A stretch of 64,000 nt of DNA from contig JANTQA010000032.1 in NCBI GenBank assembly GCA_027625915.1, forward strand, positions 13,036,001 to 13,100,000, in the 5' to 3' direction. Positions 1-12,319 of this stretch are shown here, piece by piece. The position numbers were made by a program, and so were the translations under genes. Under the pieces are notes generated by a model. It was not told the origin of the DNA. It saw only the letters and a list, made by a program, of their open reading frames with translations, and did not search any database. The first letter of the stretch is position 1. Each line of letters starts with the position of its first letter. The DNA comes from Anaeramoeba flamelloides. Its lineage: Eukaryota > Metamonada > Anaeramoebidae.

Positions 1-2418
1 ATGTAAATTTATTTTGAAATATCTTTATTAAATACAATTTTAATATAAATATGGTTATTTTCCGATTTTGGGTGATAATTAGAAGACATTTCACAAAAAC
101 TAGGGAAATAAAATTTGTTCCCCGACTGCTAAATATAAACAAAAAGAAAAATCAAAAATAGGAGATCAAAAAAAATTTTTTTCTAAAAATAATAAAACAT
201 TTTTTTTTCTTATTAGTTTTTCTTTTTCTGGTGAGAAACTTCTTGAAATTTATGTTCACTTAATAGATATTATTAAAATTAAATGTTTTAATTTTGGATC
301 CTTTAATCTCATTTTTTTTTTCTTTTTTTTTTCATACAAAATTAAAGAAATTGTTACTCTTTTTCAAATGGTCAACTTCATCATTCTCTTTTTCAATAAC
401 ACATCTATTTTAAGTGCTACTATCATCTTTCATGGTTACTTTTTGTTCAATTCCTTTTTTTTTTTTTCCTTAATTTTATCGTTTATGAATTTTAAGGTAT
501 ATATCTTACCTTACTTCTCATGTATTGATATTTTGAAATCCTTTCTTGAGACCTTCAATAATCTCTTGTGACTTTACTGATTTTAGTCTGTTTACTTTAC
601 CATTTTATTTTACATCTAATAAAATAAAAAATAACTGTGAAGTCAATTTATTAATAGAGGGGAAAAAAATAAATTATATGAATTTGTAAATTGATCATGA
701 TTAAATATCAAAAAAACAAAAATGAACTGATCTTAAAAAAAATGAATGGAGATTACTGAACCAACTGATGAGAACTGAATCCAAACGAAATGTGAAGTGA
801 ATCAATATTTCAATACAATCTTTTAGATGATTTTTTTGGGTTGGTTGAATGCTACTGAGTAGATACATTGTACTGGGATTTCAAAAAGTAAAAAAAAAAC
901 CTAGAACACTTCACATAATAAAATAGAAAACCTCAAAAAAACCAAGAAAGCTTCACAAATAAATAGAAAACTCAAAAAAACCTAACGAAAAACTATTGAT
1001 TCTACAAATAAACAGAAAATTCAAGAAAATCTAACAGTTTTTCCAGAATTTAAAACAGGGGGAAAATACTTTGATTTTACTGTATTATCTCTTGAATTTA
1101 AAAAAACCTAAGTGAAAACCCTTCAAGTACCTTTAATCTTTCTAAAATTTGAGATAATCCAGTAAAATCAAAGAATTTTTTCAATTCTTTTAAATTCCGG
1201 AATATCTAATAACATTTTTTTACTAATTTGTTAAATAAACTTAAAATCAAATAAATTTTAAGTTTATTTCTCAAATTAACAAAAATCTAAAACTAAACAT
1301 GAGGTAATTTTGTTAAATCACCTCTCTTCAATAATAAAAGTAAAAAAAAATATTCAATAGATTTACTATCTATAGAAGACACAAATTTATTTTTGGGTAT
1401 TTGAAATAATTTCTAAAGAATAATTTAGTAATTAGTTAAGCTCTGTAGGGTTCGGTTAAGTGTTTTTCTTTTCCATAATTTAAAAGAATTAATAAAATTC
1501 TTTGATTTTGCTAAATCTTTTAAATTCGGGCAAAGCAGAAACTTTTTTTTGATAATTCTCATTATTCTTTCATATAAAAATTGATTTTCTAATCAAAATA
1601 TAATTGAAAAAAGCCTAAATGAATATTAGAGCAATTGTTAACTCTAACCTTAAAAATTAAAAAAAAAGGCACAACGTTTTTGATGGACTGATTAATTCAA
1701 ATAAATATCTGAATATTTTTGCTAAATTTTTTGAAAGATTGGAAAATTTTTTTATATCAAGCTTTGAAGAAAGTATTTTATTGGTTCAAATGTTAAGAAA
1801 CTTTTGAAAAATAGGTTTTTATTCAAAAAACTCTTTCTCAATAGTTGATGTGAAAGTTGAGTTAATAGATTTTCAAAAATGAAAATTTAACTAAACATAT
1901 TTTTCAATTTATTTAAATTATTATATTTTGGGTTGTGACTTTCAAATTGAAAAATAATAGACTTTTATTTATTCATTTTTTAGGACTTAAATTGGTATTT
2001 GTGATATATTTTAGCAACGAGATACAAAGGTTTATTCGTTTTATTATTATCAAAAGTTTTTCAAGAATTTTCTTCAGGGTTTTTCTTGTTTTCGCAAATT
2101 TCCTATTTTTAGAAATTTTAAAAGATGTTGGTCGTCAAGTTTGGTCGAACCATTAATTTGCTCTGTTTTAATTTTTTTATCACTAAAAAGTTCATATAAC
2201 TCGTGAGGGAATGGAAAATTTTTCATTTTTCTACAAAAAACATTTTTAATTTTCGAATTTTTTTGAGAAAGGAATAGAAGAGATCAGAATTTTGTCAAAT
2301 AACTTCAACTGTATCCATGGGTACAAGAAATATTTCTTTAATTGTCAAACAAAACAATGGAAAATATTCTTTACGAAAAAAACTATTCTGATTTCATTTT
2401 TTTAATTTGAAAAATTTT
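1..2418. other. Spacer upstream of the DENN-PH gene
   Basis: No coding region is supported here. Open frames at 368-571 and 1935-2156 give Phe/Ile/Leu-rich peptides of the kind any T-rich DNA yields. Positions about 880-1530 carry repeat units shared with 11640-13420: short stretches reading like AAACTCAAGAAAACCTAACG, and hairpin arms around a GATTTTACT core. The rest shows only homopolymer-rich A+T sequence. Confidence 0.6.
880..1530. repeat. Copy cluster of the CCTAACG/GATTTTAC hairpin repeat family
   Basis: Units such as AAATAAACAGAAAATTCAAG and CCAGAATTTAAAA recur here and again at 11640-12300, 13080-13420 and 26686-26763. The stretch at 1074-1094 (ending TGTATTATCTC) is the inverted partner of 1150-1170 (starting GAGATAATCCAGT), so a stem-loop is possible. 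No target duplication was found, so transposition is inferred from dispersal only. Confidence 0.55.
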
Positions 2419-5400
2419 ATGAGTACTTTCCTTTACGAAAAAATCCTTGTTTCAGGGATTGGAGACGAGTTGTTTGTGATTGAACCTGATGAAGACAAAG
2501 TCAACAAATTTTTTTATGCAATGGAAATGCTTTATTTGCCAACAATTATTTCAACAGTCGCCTCTCACAAAGAACCCGTGAAGACACCAATGATCGAAAA
2601 ATTCATTCACCCAAAAGGGGGCTTGCAATTATACTCCACCCCACCCAAGTCCTTTGCTCATGAGTTTATTCTTACAGACGTTAAAGGGGAACGCTTGTAT
2701 GGCTTTACATTTACGCAATACCCTGCGTTTAGTGAGCAAAAATACCAATCCTTGATCTCACTCTTTGACAATGACAAAAGCGAAGAAAAAAAAATTGTTT
2801 TCACTGTGGGCACATTACCCCCAACTTTATACGCAGCAAGGTCATTAACCTTAATAACAAAACACCCTTTTAGATCAACTTTTGTCAATTTGATGATCAG
2901 ATTTATCCAATCTTTAAAATCTTCTGTAATTTTTACAAAAGAAATTGCACAAAGACTTGCCAAAATTTTAAATCGTGTCCCCTTTCCCCAACAGACAAGG
3001 GAGACTCAAACCAAAAAAAAAGAAATAAACAATAAATTGTCTTTTCTGACAGAAGATACGACAAACATTAACAAAAACACAAAAAAACAAGAAACAAACG
3101 AAAATTTGAAAAATCGAAAAATTCGACAAATGAAAAAAAAGTCTTTAAAAAGAAGACCTAAAATTCAAATTAGTAAAAACAATTATATTAAATTACCAAA
3201 AATTAATTCCAAAAATCGAATTCCTAATACAGACGTAAATGATTTTTTTGTTTTTTCTGTTTATTATTTTTTTTTGTTTTTTGAAATTTCTTTTTGAAAA
3301 AGTTTTTAATTCTTTTGTCAATCTTTTTTTCTCAACACCAAAAAAGTGTCACAAGAAAAACACACATTTGTAACTAGCCACCACACAGTCAAAATTTTCG
3401 CTTTTTAACATTTTACAAGAAGATTCCAAAACAACATTTTTTTACTTTGGGTGTGTAAACCGTAACTTATTAGGATTCAAAGAACCAATTGTCGAAAAAT
3501 AAAAACAATTTCTTATTTTCAATTTCACAAATACTATTAAATTTCAGAATAGAATTTTAAGTTGATTTGTTTTGTCTACCTTGGGAAATGTTAAACGGTT
3601 TAACTTTTGGTCTTATCACAACATTCTATTCTGACATTTCATTTTACTTTAGAAAAACAATTAATAAAATATTTTTAAGAAAAGCACTTTAAATACCCTA
3701 CAATCAAACACATACACAAACAAATAAATCAAAAAAGTGTTCAGATACTAAATTAAATGTATAGTAAAAGTGAAAGCATTGGCTTATAGTTTAAGACTCT
3801 TATTTTTATTGAACTTACTCTCAAATTTAAAAGGATACAATATGGATTTAGATCAAAATAAAAAAAAAAATGAGATATTAAAAAATCTTTAGATCTATCA
3901 TTTCGTGTTAAACCTTTTTGTAAAATATTTTGAATTTCAATTACTGTTTCTAAAAAATGATTATGACAAGTGATTATTTAAACCCAAGAGAAATACAAAT
4001 ATAAAATACATTTCATAATTTGAAGTACCAATAATTATTTCTATTGTTAGTTGTATCTAATAATAAGTTTAGAGTCTATGATTATTCCTTAAGGGATTAA
4101 CGTCTACTAAGGAGAAGCCTACGATCAAAGTATGCTGTTATTGGGCCTAACCACATTATTTCTACATTGTTCAAATGTCTCTAAAAAATCGATTAGTCAA
4201 GTAGTATTAAAAGTTGATCTCATCAATTAAAAATGATCTATGTATTTGTCAAAAGCCCAACAATTTCAGAATAAAATCTGCATTTCGCCATAAATTTAAA
4301 GGTTGAATTATCAATATTCAGACTACAAAGTCACAAAATATTTTTCTTAAATTTGTGGCTAAATGTAGATTAGTTACTATAAAATTCGTTTTTTTTTAAA
4401 AATTAAATAATTACCTAATAAATTTTTTTGACAAATTATTTCTAAAATCATGAAAATATATTGATTCTACAAGTATGTTTATCAAAAGAATAGAAAACTA
4501 ATCAGTCTTTGTACTTTTCTGTTGATGATTATTGAGTTAATCTTTGAAATTACAAAAATTAAAAAAATAATTACTTTTGGAAGTTCTAAATTCGAATTAT
4601 TAAAGACTGTAATACTATTATTTTGGGTTTCTATTTTTAGATTAGGAAAAGGACTTAAAAAAAATTTTCAAAATGAAACTTTTTAAATAGTGATCCATAG
4701 TAAAAAATGTAATAATTTATTGTGCAATAAGATTTATAATAGATTTTTTAGAGCTATTTGAGTCATGGTGCACTAATATCATTTACACCCAATTACAACA
4801 TACTTTGATTATAGAGAAATCTATGGTGACACTAATCCCTTAAATAGATAATTATTGTCTCTGTAAATATTCTATCAATCCGCCAACCAGGTCCAAAACC
4901 AAAAGTAAAAAAATATCCTCTGATCTGGCCACTGGTTTAATTTCTTCCTTTTGGGTTATTTTTTCAAAATTTATTGTTTTTTTGAAGATCTTTATTGTTG
5001 ATCAAATTATTATTTTTCTAATTCCGAAATATATTAAAAAAATTTGAAAAGTAAACAAGTATTAAATTGTAATTAATTTTTTAATACTGATCCCAAGACT
5101 AATATCATGATTTGTATTTTTATTTCCTCTCTAAGAGAACCTGACGATTTCAAATAATAGTAGAATTTAAATTAAATAGACATAAATTGATTAGGAATTG
5201 AAATAAAAATTCTAAATTAATTTTGTTTTTATAAAAAACCAATTTATATAAATTGAATAATTTTTTAAAATTCACAAAAATGTGACTAGATTAGGAAATT
5301 TTTCTTTTATTTTGGATACAAATTAAAAAATTATAATTTTTTTCATTTTTAAATCTATCTAATTGATTTACCAATAATCTTCTATATTTTTTACTTTATA

Positions 5401-6622
5401 AATACATACAATAATAAAAATAAATAAATATATGTATAGATTGTCTTTGATACTTTATTTTTTAGTTTAAGCCCAACAAAAATTTTAAAATTTTTTTTTG
5501 CCTTGCTTAATGAATGCCGGGTTGTTGTTACTTCAAAATGCTATTCAAAAATTGTTGATGCAACTGAATCCATTCTTGTTTTACTGTATCCGTTTAATTA
5601 TCCCTACACATATATTCCAATTTTGCCATATGAATTCTGGAATGTTATTGACTCACCAATCCCATATTTTATAGGTTGCCATTCTTCAATTCTAGAATAT
5701 GAAGAAGTTCCAGATGAAGTAAATATTGACTTTTTTTTTTTTTTTTTTATTTTTATTTATTTTAATTATTAATTTTAATTTTTTTGGGTTTTTTTTTTGA
5801 TCTAACCTCTACTAATCGTGATCAATTTTCGAGAAGGTTCGATTAAGATAAGAGATTAATACATAAAGTCAATACTTTCACTTTTTTTTAAAAGTTTTTA
5901 ATTGTATTAAAATAATTCAATTGATCATTTTTACGAGAAGATGCCAATTTGGAACCGGATATATTCTAGTTAAAATAATCAATTAATATGCACTTTTATA
6001 CTCGAATTGTTGTATTTTGAGTAAAAAAAATAAATTCTAACAAAAAGTGACAATTTAATTGTAAAATTTCTTTTTTTTATTTGATAAAAGCTTAAGGAAT
6101 ATTTCAGATAAAATTAAAAAGAAAATAAATAAAATTGCGTAAGTTTAAAAACACTAAAATTTTTACAAAAAGTTGGTTTAAATATAATAAAAAATCATTT
6201 AATGTTTAATATAAAAAATATATGATTTTGCTCATATCCTTTTTTTGAATTGAGCAAATTATATTTGTTAAATTTTTTTTTCAAATTGTAAAAGTGATCA
6301 TGAAGTTGAAGACGTATCTCTTTAATTTGGTTTATTAAACTCTTTGACTGTAATTTCGAACAATAATAACAATGTAAATTGAAATCTTTTCATTTTTTTT
6401 TTTTTCGAATTGGATAATATTTAAATTTAAAAAAATTGAAAGTTGAAAAATTTGTTCAGATTGATTTTCTAAAAAATTCAAATTTAATTGTAAATATTAT
6501 TGAAAAAAAAAAAAATTCTTGGTTACAGAAAAAAAAGTAAACACAAAAAAAAAAAAATTAAATGGAAAAACAATAAAAACTTTTAGTTTATCGAAATTTT
6601 ATTAATTTTCAAATTGGTTCTT

Positions 6623-6699
<77 letters not shown>

Positions 6700-8290
6700 G
6701 GTTGTAGTTATAGATTTGGACCGAAATATGGTAACTTCATCACTTCATATTGAAACACCGCCAAAAAGGATTCTTAAGAGACTTTTAAAATCAATAAAAA
6801 AATATGCAAATATTCACAATTCAAACCACATAATTACAAAAAGAAAAAGCTTAATTAATAAAAGGCCTCGTGCAAAATCTCTTTCCAAATTAAGTTCATT
6901 TAGACGCGGATCATATTCTAGCCTCTCTGAAACAGATGATCAAAATATTTCGAATTCAAAGAAAGGCAACCTTACTAACAATAAAAATAACAAAAAAAAG
7001 AAGAATAACAATGATCAATTATTTTTATTAAACAAAAAAATCGATATTATGAAAATCCGAAAGGCATTTGTAAATTTTTTTCTCTCATTATTATGGAAAT
7101 ACCCCACTTACGTAAAATATGAAGAAATGGAACAAATGAGTGAAGAAGATCAATTTTTACTTGACACCAATGATTTATTTGATTCTGAAAATTTTCTAAA
7201 GAACATTTCTGAAGATATTTTGCCATATTTAAAAATTTTTATTAAAAGTCAAATGTTTATTTATTTCCTCCAAGAATCATTAAATCCAAAATATAAAGAA
7301 ACATTTTTTTCAAAGGAGTTGAAAAAGAAATCTTTAAGACATTACAAAAGGTATTTACAATTCAAAATGAAAAAGGAAAAGGTTACTGGCTTTATACAAA
7401 AGCAAGGAAAAATTCGACATGGGTGGAAGAATAGATATTTTGAACTTGAAAATAGAGAATTAAAATATTATCATGTAATAAACTTTTTTAAAAAAAAACA
7501 AACAAAACGATTTAAAGGGAAAATTATGATTATTCCAGGGAAAACAAAATTCTTAATACCTTATAAAATTGATGATTTTCCAACAAAATATGCGTTTATA
7601 TTGAAAAACGAAAACACTGAATGGAAATTTTGCTGTGAAAATTATCCAGAATTTAAAAAATGGATCATTTCAATCAGAGCCGAAAGTTTTAATGATGAAG
7701 AAATTCAAAAAATATTTAAAAAATTGTTAAGACAAGGTAATGTCACAAAAAAATGTCAAGATATACACCAAAAAAAGACTTCTTCCAATTTATTGCACAA
7801 ATGTATGTCAGAAAAAAACATTTCTACCAGATTTATCGGCAGTTTGATATCGGAAGAAAACTTTGAAATAATCAACCATAGTGACTTACAAGAGAACCTT
7901 AATAACAAAACATTCAACGAAAAGGAAAAATTGCACAGGCATTTATTTGATTCTTTGGATTCCCAACAATTTGATTCAGAATCGGATTCAGATTCTTCCT
8001 CTTCCTCTTCCTCTTCCTCTTCCTCTTCCTCTTCTTCAGATTCGTCATCATCTTATTTGTCTCCATTTTATGAATCGGATCCTGTATTTGAAATTGATTC
8101 CAATTTGAAAAATGATATCGAAAAAATTGAAAAGGATATTAAAAAGATTGAAAATAGTAATGAGGATGAGAATGAATGTAACACTGAAGAAGATCCAGAA
8201 TCAGAATCAGAATCAAAATCAAATTCAACAAATTCAATATTAACTAATATAAATATCAAAAATAGTTCAACTATAGGATCAAAAAAATAA
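2419..8290 (+). CDS. DENN domain and PH domain protein (likely Rab GTPase exchange factor)
   Basis: DENN proteins usually load GTP onto Rab GTPases at membranes, and a PH domain would add lipid binding. The first ATG is at 2419. Exon 1 (2419 to about 3258) encodes the upstream DENN part, with signatures LQLYSTPPKSFAHEFILTD, GERLYGFTFTQ and SLTLITKHPFRSTF, then a Lys-rich linker. Exon 2 (5466-5718) encodes the cDENN core: LSPTKILKFFFALLNECRVV, then YPYTYIPILP and IPYFIGCHSSIL. Exon 3 (6701-8290) continues VVVIDLDRN, then a basic insert, the dDENN part (about 7050-7330) and a PH domain (about 7370-7690, GWKNRYFEL and the closing Trp in EFKKWI). It ends in a Ser/Asp/Glu-rich tail with a poly-Ser run. 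The exon 2 to 3 junction is clean (GTAAAT...ATAG, phase 0). The exon 1 to 2 junction does not keep frame with a plain GT-AG choice, so a mini-exon or a homopolymer length error is likely. The protein would be about 890 residues. The Rab target is unknown. Confidence 0.85.
4081..4440 (+). repeat. Dispersed repeat family J, copy 1 (inside DENN intron)
   Basis: About 330 bp inside the first DENN intron resembles 10985-11280 and 40425-40745 in the same orientation. Shared landmarks in order are a TTCAAATGTCTCTAAA-type segment, a segment like AAAATGATC..TGTATT, TTTAAAGGTTGAA, CAATATTCAGACT and a TTTCTTAAATTTGT-type segment. No terminal repeats or target duplication were recognised. The copies are clearly diverged, so this looks old. 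Confidence 0.6.
6627..6699. repeat. (TAA)n microsatellite abutting a splice acceptor
   Basis: More than 20 uninterrupted TAA/AAT units fill the last 70 or so bases of the second DENN intron and end in AAATAG, the acceptor of exon 3. Such a tract is prone to length change and lies where a polypyrimidine tract would normally be. Confidence 0.95.
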
Positions 8291-8586
8291 AATGATGCTT
8301 GAAAGGGCCACAAAAAAAAAATTCAAAATATTTTATTTATTTATTAATTTGAAAAGAATATAAATAATTAATTTTGTTAAAAATATCATGATTTAATATT
8401 AATCAAATAATTTTTGGCTTTGATAGTTTTTTGGTTTTAAAATATATTTTTTAAAAAAAAAAAAAAAAAAAAATTAAAATTTTTGCCTCTATACAAACTC
8501 TTAACTAACAAAGATGAACAGAAAAAAATATTCCGAATTTGAATTAAATATTCGACTAATGTTGCTTTTAAATTAAAAATGGATAT

Positions 8587-9221
8587 TACAGACTTTCCAA
8601 AGCTGCCGTGATTTTTTTTTTCAATATCAAATTTTAATGTTAATATAAATTTTTAAAATCTAAGAATATGAGAATAAGAAAGCTCATATTTAAAAAAAAA
8701 AATTTATAAAGGAGTTAATATTCAAGATTTTTTTCTGAGATTCAAAAAAAAAAATTTCAGACCCCAAAAAGGCTCTAAACCTCGAAAATTCGTTGAAAAA
8801 CTGATATATAATTTGCTCTGAAAAAAATGAATTTTTTTTTGATCATATTAGAAGATTATTTTTCATATCAAATCATTTATGAAAAAATTTTTTAAACCAA
8901 ATTTCAAAATTAAGTACAACTTTTTATAATTATTATTTTTTTCTTTTTTCATTTGTCGTTCCAAAACGAAAATGGTTACACTATATTTTTATTGATTAAT
9001 CTATATTGGTTCTTATCTGGAAACACTTTAGTCAAATACATTATTATTTTAAAAAAAAAAAAAACAATTCAACAAATTTTTTTTAAATGAAAAATCTGCC
9101 TCTATTTTTGAAATTTAACTTTTATGAGCTTTCTTATTCTTATATTCAACTTTTTACAAATCTATATCAACATTAAAATTTGATATTGCAAAAGTTTCAC
9201 TGTTTCCTTGGAAGAGCTGTA
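8587..9221 (+). mobile_element. Family D non-autonomous DNA element, copy 1
   Basis: The element is 635 bp with long diverged terminal inverted repeats of roughly 130 bp. The left end reads TACAGACTTTCCAAAGCTGC, and the right end reverse-complemented reads TACAGCTCTTCCAAGG. Both arms then share CAATATCAAATTTTAATGTT and GAATAAGAAAGCTCAT. A second copy lies inverted at 38043-38676. TA at both edges with CAG termini suggests a Tc1/mariner-like mover, but that is inference. No coding capacity. Confidence 0.75.
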
Positions 9222-10627
9222 TTTCTTATAGTATTACAATTGAATACTAATTAGAAGTTATTGGATATAACTATCTTTATAATAGAATCTTAAATAGATA
9301 AAATAAATATTTTTCAGTAAAAGTGGGCCTGTTGTAATGAGTGTATATTACATGTATTGAAAGAGTTTGAAGGTATACAAGAAGAGAAAAAAATTGAATT
9401 TCACAATTGAAATCATTTTTTCACTTTGCTTTTTTCGGTTTTTTTTTTTCGACTTTTTCAATTAAAACGTCATTCAGTTGCAAAAATTTTTGATATACAA
9501 GAGGGATAGTCACAGGTAAAAATCTGTTATTACAATATTAAAGAAACTGTAAAAATACTTTTCGAGAAATCATATTGATTTCTTTTGGAATTATATTTGA
9601 TATTCAAATAAAGATCAAAATGAACATTATTATTTTTTTCGATGTTTTACTAAGAATTTTAGTATTTTAATTTTATAAAAAATCAATTGATTGATTAGAT
9701 TTATTTTATTAGATAATCAACAATTGTTTGGTGTGTATTATTCTACTAATTTTTTATTTTTTTTTTTATTCTTTTAAGATCATTTATGGTAGTGAAAAAA
9801 AAATTGGGTCACTTTGACTGAAACAGAGTTTAGTAGGGAAAAAAATACTGGACATGAAAATAATCCCTTACAAGATTTTTAATTGTGAATATTAGGAAAA
9901 TTGAGGATTAATTTCTTTTATTTTCAATCATATCCGTTTTATAAAGAACCAATTTTTTTATGAGATTAGTAATAAAATTTCCTAAAGTTCATCAAAGTCG
10001 ATGATGTCTAAAGAATACTCAAGTGAATGGTTAGATAACATAAAGTAGATCAACTTTTTTTGAAAAAGAATCAAGTTTTATAGAGGTTTTCTAGAGTTTG
10101 GAAAATGATAATTTTTTGTTTTTTGATCGATTGAATGTTGTTATGAACAAGTGTAACTTCATTAATCATCATTCTAATAAGTGGGTAAGTAATAATTTTC
10201 AAAAGTTTGATTCTTAAAAAAAGGATTTGATTGGAAATAAAAAAAATTACACTACAATTTTCCAATATTCACAATTAAAAATCTTTTTATTTTTTTTTCT
10301 TTATCATCTAAATTACTAATTTACCATTAGTAATCAGAGCTGTAAGAGGATCTTTGATCACTCCCTTCAATCAATAAAAAAAAAAAAATTAAAAATCTTT
10401 TTCGTGATTTTTTTCATGACCAGAATATTTTTAACTACTTCTTAGAAAATAATTAATTTTTGAAAAAAAATTTGTGGATTAGACATAAACAAAGATTAAT
10501 TACCTTATTTTTATCACTAAAAGGCCTCTTTATTATTAAGCTTAGATAAAAAAGGTTTTTTTTTTTATTATTTGAATTTGCTGTATATGTTTCAATATTC
10601 TATTTCTATTTTTAGAGTTTTTTATAT

Positions 10628-10899
10628 AAGAATAAATTTTCAGAAGAGAGCCTTTGTTGAAAGGGCAAAACGCCAAGGTGTTACCCGCTGGTCACGGGTT
10701 CGAATGTTGAAACAAGAGCTTTCTTCATTTGTCTTAGAAAGCTGTTTACTTAAGTAACGTCTTCGGATGCCTGATCTCCTGTACTCGTTGATTCCAAAGT
10801 TTTAATAGACAGCCTCTTCATATCTCTCTTTAACAGGTATAACATCTGCCGTCTTAGGATGTCATACTCTTCCCTATCTCTCAAGAATAAATTTTCAGA
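10628..10899 (+). mobile_element. tRNA-derived SINE-like insertion with 17-bp target duplication
   Basis: A 238-bp insert (10645-10882) is flanked by perfect 17-bp direct repeats, AAGAATAAATTTTCAGA, at 10628-10644 and 10883-10899. Near its left end is GGTCACGGGTTCGAAT (about 10690-10705), the variable loop and 5' T-arm half of a tRNA, holding a good RNA polymerase III B box. The 3' half of that T stem is lost, so this is not a working tRNA. The insert is visibly richer in G+C than its surroundings. Long direct repeats plus a pol III promoter remnant are the mark of a LINE-mobilised SINE. No second copy was recognised in the window. Confidence 0.75.
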
Positions 10900-10984
10900 G
10901 ACATTATTTATGTAATATCTAATTTGAGTACCAATAAAAAAACCTATATTAAGAGATTATCAACCACTGTCAAGATTTTAAAAT

Positions 10985-11280
10985 TAAAGTTTGTTGTTAT
11001 TGAATGCATATCACATTAGTACTCTGTAGTTCAAATGTCTCTAAATATTTTATTAGTAAAGCAATATTATTGGTTGATTTTTTCAAATTCAAAATGATCC
11101 TTGTATTAATAAAAAAATAAGAATTTCAGAAAAAGATTTGAATTTCAAGACAAATTTAAAGGTTGGGACATCAATCTAAAGAACTTCAAAGTTGAAAATT
11201 TTCTTTCTTAAATTTGTCTAGAAATATTGATTGTTTTAAAAAGTTATTAAATTTGACCAATTTATTTTTTCACATATTAT
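10985..11280 (+). repeat. Dispersed repeat family J, copy 2
   Basis: Resembles 4081-4440 and 40425-40745 in the same orientation. It shares GTTCAAATGTCTCTAAA with copy 1, plus AAAATGATCCTTGTATTA and ACAAATTTAAAGGTTG with small changes. It starts about 85 bp right of the SINE-like insertion. Confidence 0.6.
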
Positions 11281-11639
11281 TTTACTTGAATAAGAATTTT
11301 TTTACATTATATGTAGTTAAAATATTGTGAATTAATTTTTGTTTAATATTTATGTCTGAAAAGTGGAATTGGATGTAATTATGGATATAACCAATATTTA
11401 ATGTGAATTAAGCAAGAAATTATGTTTTGTGGAAGTTAGTGGAACTCGAATACCTAAAGGCTTAAATAACTCCGATTAATAAAAATCAAATAAAAAAAAA
11501 TAATAAAGAGAAATTTAAAATAATAATAATAATAATATTCATATTATAAAGAAGAAAAAACTCCATCAATATTAATCTTAGTGAATAATACAAATCTATT
11601 AGATCCAATAAAAAAAATACAATATAAAAATATAGGAAT

Positions 11640-12300
11640 TATTAAAATTCTGCCAAGTTTCATCGGTTGTAGGAAAGTGCCAAGGTTTTTTTTTTTAATT
11701 TAGGAAATAAAAAGAGAATTTAAGAATTTTTTTTTTAATTTCTAAAATTAAAAAAAACTTTACATCCGTTTTTTTATATATCTTTTCTTGTAAAACGATT
11801 AATTTGAAAAATCAACAGAAAAATCAAGAAAAAAATAACTGTACTTTTCCAGAAAATTAAATAAATGGAGTAAAAGTTTGATTTTACACTATCTGTTTAT
11901 TTATGGAAATTTTAATGTGTGATTTTTTTAATTCTTGTTTTTATTCTGAAAGTCTAAAAATTTTCTAATAAAAGAATAAAAAGTAAAAAAACCCTTAAGT
12001 TAAGTGTCATCAAGTGTCTAGGTTTTCTTGTGGTTTTGTGTTTTATATGTAAAAGTGATTGATTTTCCTTATAACGCTAAAAATCCATAAATCTTTGAAG
12101 CACTTTACTATAATTCAAAAGAATGGGGGAAAATCAAAGATTTTACACAATACTTTTAAATTCTGGAAAAGTTAACAGCGGTTTTTTTGAAGTTTTTCTG
12201 TTTTATTTTTGAAAATCTATCGGTTATCCAATCAAAACAAAAAAACTCAAGAAAACCTCACAACTATTAGAGGAAATTAATTTCCCAAATCAAAAATCAA
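11640..12300. repeat. Hairpin-repeat cluster (CCTAACG/CTGGAAAA family)
   Basis: Contains units shared with 880-1530 and 13080-13420. At 12110-12180 the units AAAGAATGGGGGAAAATC and GATTTTACACAATACTTTT form an imperfect hairpin ending in a CTGGAAAAG unit. At 11840-11900 there is a related CTTTTCCAGAAAATTAAATA unit. Confidence 0.5.
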
Positions 12301-12319
12301 ATTAAACAATATTAAAAAT

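Noticed and set aside
10645-10720. A functional tRNA gene, suggested by GGTCACGGGTTCGAAT
   Set aside because: The 3' half of the T stem does not pair, no acceptor or anticodon stem can be drawn, and the stretch is inside an insertion with target duplications. It is read as a SINE head.
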